64,000 nt of DNA from Acidobacteriota bacterium (GCA_020199835.1 JAIVJV010000002.1:279602-343601), one strand, 5' to 3'. Shown: positions 9,414-18,902, counted from the stretch's first letter. Numbers and translations: made by a program. Notes: generated from the sequence alone by a model not told the origin.

Positions 9414-12251
9414 TTACGCTGCTCTAAGCTGGAGCAGCTCTGATTCGTCGATTTCAGTTAAACCCTGAGCCGTTAGTCCTCTCGGGTATCGCTCGGCGAG
9501 CCACGCAACAACAACGGCCAGGGGCCAATTGGGTCTAATGTCTTGGACGCGAGCACGCGCATTGCGTTCGTCCGGGTTTGTAGTGAAGGTCCAAAGTTCG
9601 GTTGGAGAGAGGTCGATTTGGAGCATTTCTACAATCTTGTCCTGGCCCGATCCAAACACGCCGAGAAATTGTGCGTGTTCGCCAGGCACATTCTTGATTC
9701 CTTCAATGCAGGCATGGGCTGCGGGAGATAGTCCGGTTTCTTCAATGAGTCTTTTATAGTCGCCCACCTGTTTGCCGATTAGCTTGACGCCTGCGGTCTT
9801 AGCAATAGCAACGCCGATTGGATTTGGAACGTCGCGGCTACCCGTGAAGTCTTCGTAGGCGTGAGACGCGAGGAGGGTAACAGCGTTTTCCTTGCCACCA
9901 GTCCTTGCTGCGTGTTCGATTACGTTGAGAATGAGCGGATAGTGTTTGACTACTTCCCACATTTCATCAAAAGCCAGCAGGACAGGCGAACGTGTACCAT
10001 CGGGATTTAAGCGACCGATTGATCTCATTACGTGGGCGGCGATTCGAAAAGCCATCGACTGGCGTACGCGATCTGGCAAGCGTTGAAGAGAATCAATTTC
10101 GTAAACGTCAAGTTGAGACTCTGCTAAGAAATCGCGGTGGGTGGGTGCATCAATCCAAGGATCGTCTCGGAAGGTCTCTAAAGAGATGCGCAGCAACTCG
10201 CAGCGTTCCTGTACGACTTTCTCTTTGAAGGGAGCGACCTTGAGTAGATCGAGGAGATGTGAAAGTCGCGGTTCATGTTTGGGGCGGCCTGGGCGATTGC
10301 GAGGGACTTGGTTTTTGTAGACCTCCTCAACCAGCAACATCAATATATCTTCAGCAATAGTGTCGTTAGCGCGGGCCAAATGCATTAGATCGGCAACGAC
10401 AAATGTCCTTTGCAATTCATCGGGCATTTCACCATTCTCGAGGCCCGGATAGTCCCAGGTGTTTATCGTTTTCGTTCCCTGATCGAATCGGAGGTATCGT
10501 CCGCGAAGGACTTCGACCAATGGAGCGAGCGATTTTCCGTAATCAACAGCACGAACGCGCACGTGGGCTTTGCTGGCTAGCACGTCATTGATGATGCGGC
10601 ACATGAAAACTGATTTGCCGGCGCGCGGTTGCGCAATGAGCAGTACAAGCGGACTGGTGACAAGATTGCGATCGTAGAGATTGAAGCCGGTCAAGTGACC
10701 AGTGGGAGTTGAGCAGATGGTATGTGGCTGTTGACTGCCCGGCCATGCCGATTCGGTTGGGGTCAGTGGGGCTAGAGAGTCGGTAGTTTCCAGAATCTCA
10801 CGTCCGGTCGGCTGACTGCGAAGCTCACCGACGAGACTTCGGTGGTAGATCGCTCGCAATGCTACGGGTTCTTCGCGGTTAGCTTCGGCGCCAGGAATGC
10901 GACGAATGGCAGTCACGAGCTGCTCACAGTAGCGATCGAGATTCCGGAGAGAAGCTCGGAGTTCGTCTTTGCTGGTAGCGGCTTCGCTATAGATAACGGC
11001 ATAGAAACGGGCCTTGACGAGAGCCTCGGTGTCGCCCGTGATCTCTTCGCGCACTGTTGCGAGCTGGCCCATAGCTTTGCGGCCTTCAAAAGTTCCGTGA
11101 CGACTCGTGCCTTTATTGGCGCGGCTAACCTGACGAATTCTCTTGTCGAGACGTTTTCGCACCTTATCCTGGTCGAGGTAGACATACTCCGTGATCACGT
11201 TATGCCTGAAATTCAACTCAGGATTGGTGGTAAGCACGCGCATACAATCCGCAAAAATATGCGGCTGCGGCGGTACGAACATTGAAACCACGGCTGCGGG
11301 GTAGTTGCCGTGCATGATGAAGTGACCATCGCCGGCAATCGTTTCCCCACAGAGGTAATCGCGAATGTCGCGGCCTGGAAAATCCGGGAGGATAGGGGCG
11401 GTTTTTGAGTTCTGGCGATGGCCCAGGTAGATGGCTTCCCACAATTCCTGCCGGGTAAATTGGTTGAGCCGAAGCGGACTCTGATGCTCTATGAGTCGGA
11501 ATGTCTTTTCAGCTTCATCAATCGCTTGTTGCTCGTCAGCAATCATGCGGCGAGTGATTTGATCGTTACTGGCCTCTCGTAAGGTCTGGAAGAGAGCGGA
11601 AGCGAATCCAAGTCGCCCTCGGAGCGCGAGTTCACGTTTGAGGGTGGGAAAGAAACGAGCTAGACCTTTTTGGCTTTCATCGCGGTGATGCTTGACTGGC
11701 ACGCGTACCCATGCCGAAAGTGTGTGCTCTTTGAAAGCTCCGCCAATGGCAGCGTCCTCGTAAAAAGACACTCCCATGGTATGTAAGAGCCCAGCAAGGG
11801 GCGCGGTTTGCTCCTGGTCTTGCGATCTCAGATGGCGTTGAATAGCACGACCGGCGTCGGGATTAACGGTGAGACGAAACTGGATGATTGTCTCTGACGG
11901 TTTGCGAGCTGCGAGCAGACGAGCCAGTTCGTCGATGCGACGCTCGATAAGGTGTTCTTCGGTGAAGATTGTATGGTCCAGCCTGACGTGATAACCCTTG
12001 GTGAAACTGCCATCAGTATGACGGATTAGATTTCCGACTAGATCCATAATTGAGGAATCTCTGCGGCGCCCAGCGGGACGCTCGAGTAATGTAAGTCGCC
12101 TGTCATCCTCTTTATTGCTGGCTGACGACGGAATAGATTTAAGATCACGTTTGACTCTGCGACTCAGAGGTACGAGTCGGACCGCGACGGTGATACCAAT
12201 AGCTGAGACAGCGATGGCAACTGCAATGATGACGATGGTTACGGGGTCCAC
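9414..12251 (-). CDS. virB4: VirB4/TrbE-type T4SS ATPase
   Basis: 945 residues, in the normal size range. This is the conserved ATPase that energises pilus assembly and substrate transfer at the cytoplasmic face of the inner membrane. Walker A is AQPRAGKS near residues 540-547 and Walker B is LLAFDEMWE near residue 760. A downstream stretch (ARTGGKENAVTLLASHAYEDF) matches the conserved C-terminal region. The N-terminus has a hydrophobic segment (residues ~4-27), seen in some VirB4 proteins. The start is GTG with a purine-rich GAGAGAAAAAGAATC upstream. It lies directly downstream of virB3, as in most VirB/Trb operons. One of the most secure calls in the window. Confidence 0.96.
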   Translation of the reverse strand: MDPVTIVIIAVAIAVSAIGITVAVRLVPLSRRVKRDLKSIPSSASNKEDDRRLTLLERPAGRRRDSSIMDLVGNLIRHTDGSFTKGYHVRLDHTIFTEEHLIERRIDELARLLAARKPSETIIQFRLTVNPDAGRAIQRHLRSQDQEQTAPLAGLLHTMGVSFYEDAAIGGAFKEHTLSAWVRVPVKHHRDESQKGLARFFPTLKRELALRGRLGFASALFQTLREASNDQITRRMIADEQQAIDEAEKTFRLIEHQSPLRLNQFTRQELWEAIYLGHRQNSKTAPILPDFPGRDIRDYLCGETIAGDGHFIMHGNYPAAVVSMFVPPQPHIFADCMRVLTTNPELNFRHNVITEYVYLDQDKVRKRLDKRIRQVSRANKGTSRHGTFEGRKAMGQLATVREEITGDTEALVKARFYAVIYSEAATSKDELRASLRNLDRYCEQLVTAIRRIPGAEANREEPVALRAIYHRSLVGELRSQPTGREILETTDSLAPLTPTESAWPGSQQPHTICSTPTGHLTGFNLYDRNLVTSPLVLLIAQPRAGKSVFMCRIINDVLASKAHVRVRAVDYGKSLAPLVEVLRGRYLRFDQGTKTINTWDYPGLENGEMPDELQRTFVVADLMHLARANDTIAEDILMLLVEEVYKNQVPRNRPGRPKHEPRLSHLLDLLKVAPFKEKVVQERCELLRISLETFRDDPWIDAPTHRDFLAESQLDVYEIDSLQRLPDRVRQSMAFRIAAHVMRSIGRLNPDGTRSPVLLAFDEMWEVVKHYPLILNVIEHAARTGGKENAVTLLASHAYEDFTGSRDVPNPIGVAIAKTAGVKLIGKQVGDYKRLIEETGLSPAAHACIEGIKNVPGEHAQFLGVFGSGQDKIVEMLQIDLSPTELWTFTTNPDERNARARVQDIRPNWPLAVVVAWLAERYPRGLTAQGLTEIDESELLQLRAA

Positions 12252-12269
12252 GATTCTTTTTCTCTCTCG

Positions 12270-12605
12270 TTAGTTTGTTTGCTCGCTCAGTAACCACGGG
12301 CGGTTTTTCTTGTCGATGGGCAGCGCGTGTCGTTGGCGCGAAGCTCTGATCATTGCCGCCAGTTGGTGCTGCAACCAGTAAGGCCTACGGCCAATGCGGA
12401 CGAAGTTAAAGAAGGCTACGGCTGCGACAAGAGATATGGGACATATCCAGATCTCCAGTGGAAACCGCATGAAGCGCAGGTTGAACATGAAAGGAATGCT
12501 GTAACCAAGAAGGGCTGTGAAGATTACAAATTTCCAGTCAGTGTCTCTCACGCCAAAGCGAACGACCGGAAGATAGATTTGTGAACGTATGGGTCTAGCT
12601 CTCAT
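12270..12605 (-). CDS. VirB3/TrbD-like T4SS membrane protein
   Basis: 111 residues. The start (RSQIYLPVVRFGVRDTDWKF) resembles VirB3 openings. Two hydrophobic segments follow (about 28-45 and 55-75), and a basic cytoplasmic tail contains RPYWLQHQL. VirB3 is a small inner-membrane protein that works with VirB4 and is sometimes fused to it. Its place between the VirB2-like pilin and VirB4, with 18 bp to virB4, supports the call. Sequence alone is too short for certainty. Confidence 0.82.
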   Translation of the reverse strand: MRARPIRSQIYLPVVRFGVRDTDWKFVIFTALLGYSIPFMFNLRFMRFPLEIWICPISLVAAVAFFNFVRIGRRPYWLQHQLAAMIRASRQRHALPIDKKNRPWLLSEQTN

Positions 12606-12652
12606 GGTGACTGTTATCTAGTTATCTGGACGGCTGCGCTTCATACAGTTGG

Positions 12653-13129
12653 TTATTGGGATAGATCGGTATCGAGATTTACGGCATTACCTTGCGAAAA
12701 GGAGTAGGCCAGGCTCGCTACTGCGCCAAAGGCAAAACAGAAGACGCCGCCGAGGGCCTGCTTGGTCCAATTCTTCTCGGTCATGTAATTGACTGCGGCC
12801 CACATGAGACCACCGATGCCCAGAAGGAAGAGGAGGTTTCTGCCCCACTTGATCACTTCCCTGACCCCGTTGCCGATAGTCTGATCGTTTCCGCCGAAAA
12901 TGCTCCCGCCTGAAGGTCCTTGGGCCAGAACGGTGACGGCGCTAAGTGAAATCACAAGCAACGGCGTAAGCGCATTGAGGATCACACCGGCCTGAATCAA
13001 TCGTCTGCTACAGCGAGCTGCGCGGGAATTGGTTAGAAGGTTCGGATCGATCTGGACTGAGTTGGCCCGATCCCGTAGCGAGTTATATAAGACAGTGATG
13101 CCTGTCTGAGTGTTTCTGGTTCTAGTCAT
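12653..13129 (-). CDS. VirB2/TrbC-like pilin subunit
   Basis: 158 residues. A hydrophobic signal region ends near VLAQGPSGG, typical of prepilin processing. Two membrane helices follow (LLFLLGIGGLMWAAVNYM and ALGGVFCFAFGAVASLAY) with a short polar loop containing KNWTKQALGG. This is the standard two-helix plan of VirB2/TrbC pilins. It is the first gene of the minus-strand T4SS operon, preceded by AAGGACA and by a divergent control region that holds a perfect palindrome. The unprocessed leader of about 65-70 residues is longer than usual; an internal start is possible, but no better ribosome-binding site was seen. Confidence 0.82.
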   Translation of the reverse strand: MTRTRNTQTGITVLYNSLRDRANSVQIDPNLLTNSRAARCSRRLIQAGVILNALTPLLVISLSAVTVLAQGPSGGSIFGGNDQTIGNGVREVIKWGRNLLFLLGIGGLMWAAVNYMTEKNWTKQALGGVFCFAFGAVASLAYSFSQGNAVNLDTDLSQ

Positions 13130-13271
13130 TGTGTCCTTGCCTTTCGATTTGGCGATGGCTCACAATGACGTTGCTTGGAAGTCGGCGTGAGCAATCGCGT
13201 TGATTTTCAATTTGGCTCTGTCGGTTGTTGTCGCAACCGGCGGGGCCTTTCTTTTTACTGAGCAACTGAAG

Positions 13272-13288
13272 TGACGGATTTTCCGTCA
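13272..13288. promoter_or_regulatory. Palindromic operator between divergent T4SS operons
   Basis: A perfect inverted repeat, TGACGGA-TTT-TCCGTCA, lies in the 274-bp space between the divergently transcribed virB2-like pilin and the lytic transglycosylase. Close copies occur at 43211-43227 and 43245-43261. The 7-3-7 geometry fits a dimeric repressor site. Just before it, 13222-13239 can form a 6-bp GC-rich hairpin followed by a pyrimidine run (to 13257), which might act as a terminator or leader element on the plus strand. The operator function is inferred. Confidence 0.6.
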
Positions 13289-13403
13289 GTCCTTCGGTGC
13301 TTGTCGGAGCGGTGGTCCTACAAAGTCTGTGCCAGATGGGGTTTTTGAAGTTTGTGCCTAGCGGCATCTGGCTTGCAGAGGTACTTGTGGAGCCAAGGTT
13401 TCG

Positions 13404-14453
13404 ATGAAAATAAAAAGAACTCTTCCACTTAACTTAACAGTGTTTGCGCTGGCCGCAGTGTTGTTGCGCGCAGAGGCTAAGGCCGAGATCAAGGTCGAAT
13501 TGGACCATAAGGCGAGAGGTAAAGATGCTCGTGATCGCAATGCAAAGGGTCATGCAAGTGTTCGCAACCGCGGACACTCGGGATCGCATCGGCGGACACT
13601 ACGGTCGAGATTGAGGGAAAGGGCGCGTTTGTTTGAACCTTACATTGCAGCCGCAGCTCGGAAGCATGGTGTGGATCCGAGAGTGCTTTGGACCATCGGG
13701 TATTTAGAGTCTCGATTCCGCCCTGAAGCGGTGTCGCCGGCGTCCGCACGTGGGCTAATGCAATTCATGCCAGCAACGGCTCGCCGATTTAAGCTGACTA
13801 ATCCACATGACAGTATCGCTTCGATTGATGCTGCGGCTCGTTATGTGAAGGAGTTAACGGATCAGTTCGGGCCGCGATTGGACCTTGTTTTAGCTGGCTA
13901 CAACGCGGGTGAAAGTGCAGTCGAGTGTTATCGCAGTGGCCGCACGTTGCGGACCTCGAGTGGTAAGGTCATCAATCGTCGCGGCATCAAAACGAACGGT
14001 GTACCTCCATACAAAGAAACGGTGGCTTATGTGAAGCGCGGGCAATTAGTGTTCGCACGGCTTGGTGCAGCAGGTGTATTCACCCCTGAGCTAATCGCGT
14101 CCGTTCGTCAATTAGAACCGATGGAAATAAAGATTGCAGTTAACGATCAGGCGATGATTGATCGTGAGTTGCACTGGATGGGCGTGGTAGGTCCTACAGT
14201 GCTTTTCTCAGGAATTACGCAGAGCGGCATTGGGGAACAGGCAAATATGACTGAGCGAGTAAATGGAGCTGTAACCACGAGGGTTGAAGTTGAGACCGTT
14301 TTTTTTGACGTGCATTCTGGAACACGTTATTTGGTGAGTGAAGGTGAAATTGTTAAGCCTCTGCCGACTTTGAAAGGGGACGATGAAGTTTTAACGGAAA
14401 GGAATCAAAGGCATGTTACGAAGTCTTTCTATGTCGGTATGGGAGGAAATTAG
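13404..14453 (+). CDS. VirB1-like lytic transglycosylase (SLT domain)
   Basis: 349 residues with a short N-terminal signal sequence (LNLTVFALAAVLLRAEA). The SLT/goose-lysozyme-like domain spans about residues 75-200. HGVDPRVLWTIGYLESRF carries the catalytic Glu (near residue 101), followed by SARGLMQFMPATA and the later motif DLVLAGYNAGESAV. These enzymes cut peptidoglycan locally so that the T4SS can span the wall. The C-terminal ~140 residues are a separate extension of unknown function (it includes VFFDVHSGTRYLV). It reads away from virB2 and opens the plus-strand T4SS half. A stretch without strong coding follows, so it may form its own transcript. Confidence 0.92.
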   Translation: MKIKRTLPLNLTVFALAAVLLRAEAKAEIKVELDHKARGKDARDRNAKGHASVRNRGHSGSHRRTLRSRLRERARLFEPYIAAAARKHGVDPRVLWTIGYLESRFRPEAVSPASARGLMQFMPATARRFKLTNPHDSIASIDAAARYVKELTDQFGPRLDLVLAGYNAGESAVECYRSGRTLRTSSGKVINRRGIKTNGVPPYKETVAYVKRGQLVFARLGAAGVFTPELIASVRQLEPMEIKIAVNDQAMIDRELHWMGVVGPTVLFSGITQSGIGEQANMTERVNGAVTTRVEVETVFFDVHSGTRYLVSEGEIVKPLPTLKGDDEVLTERNQRHVTKSFYVGMGGN

Positions 14454-15113
14454 ATCTTTGTCGCACTGCCTGAGATGGTGGGTTTCGACAAGACTAGGCC
14501 GAAGTCGTGGGAGAACGATTCGGGAAAGCAGATTAATTAACGGCAAAGAACTGACTTTTTCCGCTTCCTTTGAACGGCGCCATTTCGGCGGGCGTAGGTT
14601 TGCCAAGCTGCGACGGAATTGATTGGGTCTTAAAAACCGAAAGGCCGGTTTGGACCGGCCTCTCAAGGTTGACGGAAGCTTTCGCCTCAGAGTTACTGTC
14701 CTCACCCCAGCAACCACATTCGTCGATTGAGGTCATTCTAATCGGAATCTACTAATAGTCAAATTAGAAAGTTCTCAATTTGTTCTTAGGTTAGTATCAA
14801 ACTTAGCTTTCACATTGGGCTGATCCGCTGCGTAGAGAAAAAATATCAGTTGTGAAGTGACAGTTAGTCCTCATGCAATCGTGACGTCCTGAATCGTCAA
14901 TAATCAAGGCTGCTTTAGAAAGTTTCATGGACCAGTGTTCGCGGTTGCGGACACCAAATTCGTCGAAGTGTGTTCAATTGAAGAATTGGAGGCTGATGAA
15001 TGTCGCAAAATAAGGATTTTGTAAGCGATTGATTGTGGCACGAGGTTTGTCATGTGTTGAAGTGGTCCAAGTTCGTAGGAAGCTTTGGGAAACCAGTTTG
15101 TGCCGGAGGCTAA
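14454..15113. other. 660-bp largely non-coding stretch before the virB8 operon
   Basis: Between the transglycosylase and the VirB8-like gene. It contains a perfect 8-bp stem with a 4-nt loop at 14642-14661 (AGGCCGGT/ACCGGCCT). Read on the minus strand, the hairpin is followed by TTTCGGTTTTTAAG, so it could terminate minus-strand transcription. A possible minus-strand peptide gene covers the same bases (listed separately). From 14760 to 15060 the sequence is AT-richer and should hold the promoter of the virB8-virD4 operon, but I could not fix -10/-35 boxes with confidence. The last bases hold the GGAGG of the next gene. Confidence 0.5.
14533..14736 (-). CDS. Possible small peptide gene (67 aa), convergent to the transglycosylase
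   Basis: A minus-strand ATG frame of 67 codons starting MTSIDECGCWGED and ending MAPFKGSGKSQFFAVN. It has a compact cysteine pair near the N-terminus, no membrane segment and balanced composition. No good ribosome-binding site is visible. The GC hairpin at 14642-14661 falls inside it, so it might instead be a repeat or regulatory sequence that happens to stay open. An opposite-strand frame of similar length overlaps it. I do not recognise a family. Confidence 0.25.
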   Translation of the reverse strand: MTSIDECGCWGEDSNSEAKASVNLERPVQTGLSVFKTQSIPSQLGKPTPAEMAPFKGSGKSQFFAVN

Positions 15114-16049
15114 ATGAAGGATCGTCAGGCTAATCGAGAGACGAAAATAACGGAGGGAGAAATGCCGAGTGAGCTGAGCGCTTTATTGTCAGAGCTGGAA
15201 GCAGATCACGGTGTGCAGTTGAGTCTCGGAGCGCCTTCGGTTCGTGAGCGATATGGAAGTGAAGAAGTGCGGCATGAAAGTAGTGGGAAGATTGCAGAAA
15301 GCGGTCTTCAAAGAAGAGTAGTTTCTGCACCTGCTGTGATGTACAGAGACGTTGCTGACGTTAGGACGATACTGAGTCTCACATGGTCGATGATGATTCT
15401 GGCGTTGTTGTTGGTCGGGAGTGGAGTGGGAAACGTCTATCAGTATTTGCGGCGGCCAGATCGGATTGTAGTCGACGGAGGAACGGGGCGCGTGTTGTCG
15501 ATAAACGATCGGAATTATGGCAAGGAAGAAGGTATCGAATTTGGGCCGGACCGATTAACGCGGGAGGACAAGCTCTACATAACAAGGGAATTCGTGAAGG
15601 CAGTTTATCAGGTTGATCCGGCAACGCGGCCGCGTGATATCGAGCGCGCTTTGACGATGATGGTGCCCGATTCGGCAGTGAAGTTTTCCCGATGGTTGAA
15701 AGAAAAAGGCGTGTTGGACCAACAAAGGGCCGAGAGCTGGCAGACGCTTTGGAATCCAATGGACGTCTCGGTCGATAAGAATGATCCGTACTCGGTTAGC
15801 GTTATTGGTAAGCAGAACATTACGAAGGTGATAAACGGCGGCACTGTTACCGATTCAAGGCAATTGCGATTGACGATCAAGTTAGTAGCAGACAACAAGG
15901 GGCGTGCCGACAGGAATTTGCGGTCAGGGTTTTTGATTTCATCATTGGATTACCAGGAATTGAATGAACCAGAAAACAAAGTGGCTGGAGATAAGGTGAT
16001 GCCGAGGTCGGCTGAAATTACACCGCTCACTGCATTGCAGAATCGATGA
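15114..16049 (+). CDS. VirB8/TrbF-like T4SS assembly protein
   Basis: 311 residues, with ATG 6 nt after a strong GGAGG. About 80 cytoplasmic residues precede one membrane helix (WSMMILALLLVGSGVGNVYQYL, residues ~92-113). The ~200-residue periplasmic domain contains DKLYITREFVKAVYQVDPATRPRDIERAL and a later NPYSVSVIGKQ-like strand (NDPYSVSVIGKQN). That layout is the NTF2-like VirB8/TrbF fold, a scaffold linking the inner-membrane and outer-membrane parts. It overlaps the next gene by 4 nt (ATGA) at the alternative start, so translation may be coupled. It is the first gene of the virB8-virB9-virB10 set, the usual order. Confidence 0.85.
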   Translation: MKDRQANRETKITEGEMPSELSALLSELEADHGVQLSLGAPSVRERYGSEEVRHESSGKIAESGLQRRVVSAPAVMYRDVADVRTILSLTWSMMILALLLVGSGVGNVYQYLRRPDRIVVDGGTGRVLSINDRNYGKEEGIEFGPDRLTREDKLYITREFVKAVYQVDPATRPRDIERALTMMVPDSAVKFSRWLKEKGVLDQQRAESWQTLWNPMDVSVDKNDPYSVSVIGKQNITKVINGGTVTDSRQLRLTIKLVADNKGRADRNLRSGFLISSLDYQELNEPENKVAGDKVMPRSAEITPLTALQNR

Positions 16050-16087
16050 TGAGTGACAGTTTGAAACGCATGAAAGGAATGATCTTT

Positions 16088-17338
16088 ATGTTGAAGCTAA
16101 TGAGCTTTCAGCGCGTGCAGATAGTTTGCGTAGTGCTGTTAGTAATGGCTTGTGCCGCTGTGACGTTTGGGCAGGAGCGAAAAGAAAGACGTAAGAGTGG
16201 AAAAGTCGATGTCAGTAGTAAAGCGGTCGCGACGAAGACAGCATCCCCGGTAGCAAAGCCATCTCCATCGCCAACACCCGTGGTGCCGGTGGCATTAGTG
16301 AATCCATCGCCTCGTGAATATATGTCTGGCGAGGCCAACATAAGTGTCAGGGGGAATCAGAATCCCATCGTTCGTTTGGGGCTTGCACAGAATGGCGTAA
16401 ATGTCATCGAGTTTCCAGCAGCCGACTCGTTCTTTATGGTCCATCCAGGAAATTCAGAGTTAGTTTCATTTGACGAAGAAACCGCACGGCTGAGTAAGCG
16501 ATCTCTGGTTTTGCGGCCAGGGGCGGCATTTGTTGCACCGCCGGCGGGTTCCATTGTTAGGGGACCTTCAGCTTCTATCAGTGTTCAGATGCAATCGGGT
16601 GTAGTGGTGACGTTTTTGATTTATCCGGTACGAGAGCTTTCGCAGAATGCTCATCGTTGCGTAGTCATGTACAACCGCGAAGAGGTAGTGGCGGCGCGGA
16701 GGGCTGCTGGTTTGGCAGTTAATCTGGATGGAAAAGATCCAACGGTAAAGCCAGTGTCAAACGGGTCGGTCAGATTCGATAGTGATGCGGAGAAGCGGGA
16801 GCCAATAGTTCCGAAGGCGTCTCGGCTCATCGCCGAGGTTGATAGTAGTCGTGCAGACGAGAGGGTTCGCAATGGCAAGGTGTCGAAGAAGCGACCGGAT
16901 TTGGCTGAGGTGGCGCATCGAGCATTGAAAGACGCAGTGCAGAATCGCGTGCGCCTGGGTTCATTTACAAAATCACGGAACGGAATTGGGTTGGCCGTGG
17001 CGCCCGCAGTCGATCTTGATCTGCAAGCTCGCCTGGTTGTGGTAGCGGTTCGAAACGACGCGCCGAGTGATTTGAGGATTGTACCCGGCGATCCGGAGCT
17101 ATACGTGCAAACGTTTGATAGCAGTGGCAAGACCTTACAAATAGAACGTGTCAAGCGGTTGTTCGTGGAGAGCACTTCTCTTGAGGGAAAACTGAGCAAG
17201 GGAGAGGTTGCTTACTACGCGATTGTGTATGAATCGCCAGTGTTGGGGGCGTCACAGCGTTTGCGCGTGTCGGTAAGTCAGACGGAAGCGGCTGATGAGC
17301 CAGCTACGGGGGCTGTAGGAAATGGAACGCGGCAATAG
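16088..17338 (+). CDS. VirB9/TrbG-like T4SS outer-membrane-complex protein
   Basis: About 416 residues from the ATG at 16088, chosen because AAAGGA lies ~9 nt upstream and it opens a clean signal peptide (ending VMACAAVTFGQ). The frame itself is open 14 codons earlier. A Lys/Pro/Ser-rich linker (KPSPSPTPVVPV) leads to a beta-rich region with NVIEFPAADSFFMVHPGN, which resembles the N-terminal domain of VirB9/TrbG. The C-terminal half has a second beta domain (VVVAVRNDAPSDLRI...). VirB9 links VirB10 to the outer-membrane ring. Position between VirB8-like and VirB10-like genes supports the call. It is longer than typical VirB9 (about 300 aa) because of the linker and C-terminal extension. Confidence 0.78.
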   Translation: MLKLMSFQRVQIVCVVLLVMACAAVTFGQERKERRKSGKVDVSSKAVATKTASPVAKPSPSPTPVVPVALVNPSPREYMSGEANISVRGNQNPIVRLGLAQNGVNVIEFPAADSFFMVHPGNSELVSFDEETARLSKRSLVLRPGAAFVAPPAGSIVRGPSASISVQMQSGVVVTFLIYPVRELSQNAHRCVVMYNREEVVAARRAAGLAVNLDGKDPTVKPVSNGSVRFDSDAEKREPIVPKASRLIAEVDSSRADERVRNGKVSKKRPDLAEVAHRALKDAVQNRVRLGSFTKSRNGIGLAVAPAVDLDLQARLVVVAVRNDAPSDLRIVPGDPELYVQTFDSSGKTLQIERVKRLFVESTSLEGKLSKGEVAYYAIVYESPVLGASQRLRVSVSQTEAADEPATGAVGNGTRQ

Positions 17339-17408
17339 TGTTCTTGCAGCATTGGCGCAGTGTAGCGAGTAATTATTGAAATCCTCTCTGGTAAGAAGGG
17401 GTGTAAGT

Positions 17409-18902
17409 ATGGACCAACAGACAGTGAGTAACACACGAAGTGCCGTAGTTCTTGAAGAGGAAGAGGAGCATACGGAGCCCGAGGGTGGAGAAGAGCGGCG
17501 AGTGCTGATTGAACAAGGGGACATTGTAACGGCAGTCGAGGAAGAGCGTGGCGAAAAGCAGGGGAAGGGACGTGCTCGGCGAGCTGTTGTCGGACTCGGT
17601 GTGCTTGGAGTTCTTGGAGTCTGTTTGGCGGTGTGCGTTTGGTTAGTAGGGGGCAAGGGCGCAACGCGTAAGGCGAAGGTCCTCGTTAATGGAAGCAATT
17701 CGGCAGCGCATACGGAGGCTGATTCGGACGAGGCAAAAACCAGGCGGGCTATCGAGGAGGCGGGTGTTGTTGGTCCTGGCGCGACTGGTCCTGCTGTAAT
17801 GATGAGCGACGGGTCAGTTGTAAGGCCCAGTGTGTCTGTGCCGGGAAATGGTGGAGCTAGTGGAGGAAGCAGCGGAGCGGGAGAGAGTTCGTCCGATATA
17901 CCCGTTACGCAGTTCCCGCCCTCCAAGAACGAGGAACTATCGCGCACGGTCAATTCGTCGAAGCGGCCGGTTGAGGATGAAACCACAGAGGAAAAAGGTG
18001 AGTTAGATCAAGGAACAGTGAAGCCGGGGGGGCGAGGCCGGAACACGGAGCGATCAGTGAGGATTGGCGAGGATCTGAATGCTGCGCCCCGGAACACGAC
18101 AGTTGCTCGCGAGGGTAGCGTGGAGGAAGTACGTAAGAAAGTTCGGGCTGTCACGTTGCCTGCGTATGGGAGCATGTTGCCGGTAAGAAGTTTAGGTGTT
18201 CTTTACACTTTGAGATCTGGAGGACTGGCTCGTTTTGAGTTAACGCGTGATGTCAAAGGTAAGGGATGGACCATGCCTCGCGGGACTGTGCTGGTGGGTG
18301 CGTTGCGTGGTGCTGAGTACGATCGCGCCTATGTTTCATTGGTGGGTTTCATTGATACGGAATCCGGGTCATTTGTAAAAGTGAGCGGTGATCTGTTGGG
18401 CGACGATGGGGGCATGGGCATTCGAGGCAAGCGGAAAAAAATGTCCAGCGGTTGGTCACGTGCGCTCTCGAAGTTAGGTGATGCCAGCTTGAGCATCGCC
18501 GGTGCGTTTGCGGGATCGATTGGGCGACGGCCAATCGTCATTAACGACGCTTTTGGCAGTTACCAGGGTCGAGTAACGAACGAGCTGGATCGTGTGCTGG
18601 TTGGACGCGATCGGAATAGCTTTGTGGAAGTTGCTGCCGGTAGTTCGGGATACATGATGATAAGCGAATTGCCGGATTCCGTTCAGGGGGTTGATGCTCT
18701 GTCGAAACTGACTGCAAGAGATATGGACGAGCGATCAGACGTTGATCACCCACGCAGGACTACGGGAATTTCGGAGCGTGAGTTGGCCGAGTTGATCGAG
18801 TCAGGAGACCTTGAAGAAATCAAGCACGCAATGCCACGGATGACACCTGAAATGCGTCGCATTGCCGAAGCTGTAATCAACGGAGATCTGGCTGGTCGGT
18901 GA
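17409..18902 (+). CDS. VirB10/TrbI-like T4SS core protein
   Basis: About 497 residues from the ATG at 17409, which follows AAGGGG by ~6 nt; the frame also has an earlier TTG. A charged cytoplasmic head (Glu-rich) precedes a single membrane helix (VVGLGVLGVLGVCLAVCVWLV). A long Gly/Ser/Pro-rich periplasmic stretch follows. The C-terminal beta-barrel region has LPAYGSMLPVRSLGVLYTLRSGG and MPRGTVLVGALRGAEYDRAYV, which match the conserved core of TrbI/VirB10. The helix predicted to cross the outer membrane may be SLSIAGAFAGSIG. VirB10 spans both membranes and senses ATPase activity. It overlaps the next gene by 4 nt (GTGA). Confidence 0.87.
   Translation: MDQQTVSNTRSAVVLEEEEEHTEPEGGEERRVLIEQGDIVTAVEEERGEKQGKGRARRAVVGLGVLGVLGVCLAVCVWLVGGKGATRKAKVLVNGSNSAAHTEADSDEAKTRRAIEEAGVVGPGATGPAVMMSDGSVVRPSVSVPGNGGASGGSSGAGESSSDIPVTQFPPSKNEELSRTVNSSKRPVEDETTEEKGELDQGTVKPGGRGRNTERSVRIGEDLNAAPRNTTVAREGSVEEVRKKVRAVTLPAYGSMLPVRSLGVLYTLRSGGLARFELTRDVKGKGWTMPRGTVLVGALRGAEYDRAYVSLVGFIDTESGSFVKVSGDLLGDDGGMGIRGKRKKMSSGWSRALSKLGDASLSIAGAFAGSIGRRPIVINDAFGSYQGRVTNELDRVLVGRDRNSFVEVAAGSSGYMMISELPDSVQGVDALSKLTARDMDERSDVDHPRRTTGISERELAELIESGDLEEIKHAMPRMTPEMRRIAEAVINGDLAGR

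Noticed and set aside
10842..11285. Plus-strand frame of 147 codons inside virB4
   Set aside because: Antisense to virB4 and without recognisable sequence.
16651..17986. Minus-strand frames opposite the VirB9- and VirB10-like genes (182 and 244 codons)
   Set aside because: Both are shadows of the plus-strand T4SS genes, with Ser/Arg/Pro-rich translations and no ribosome-binding sites.
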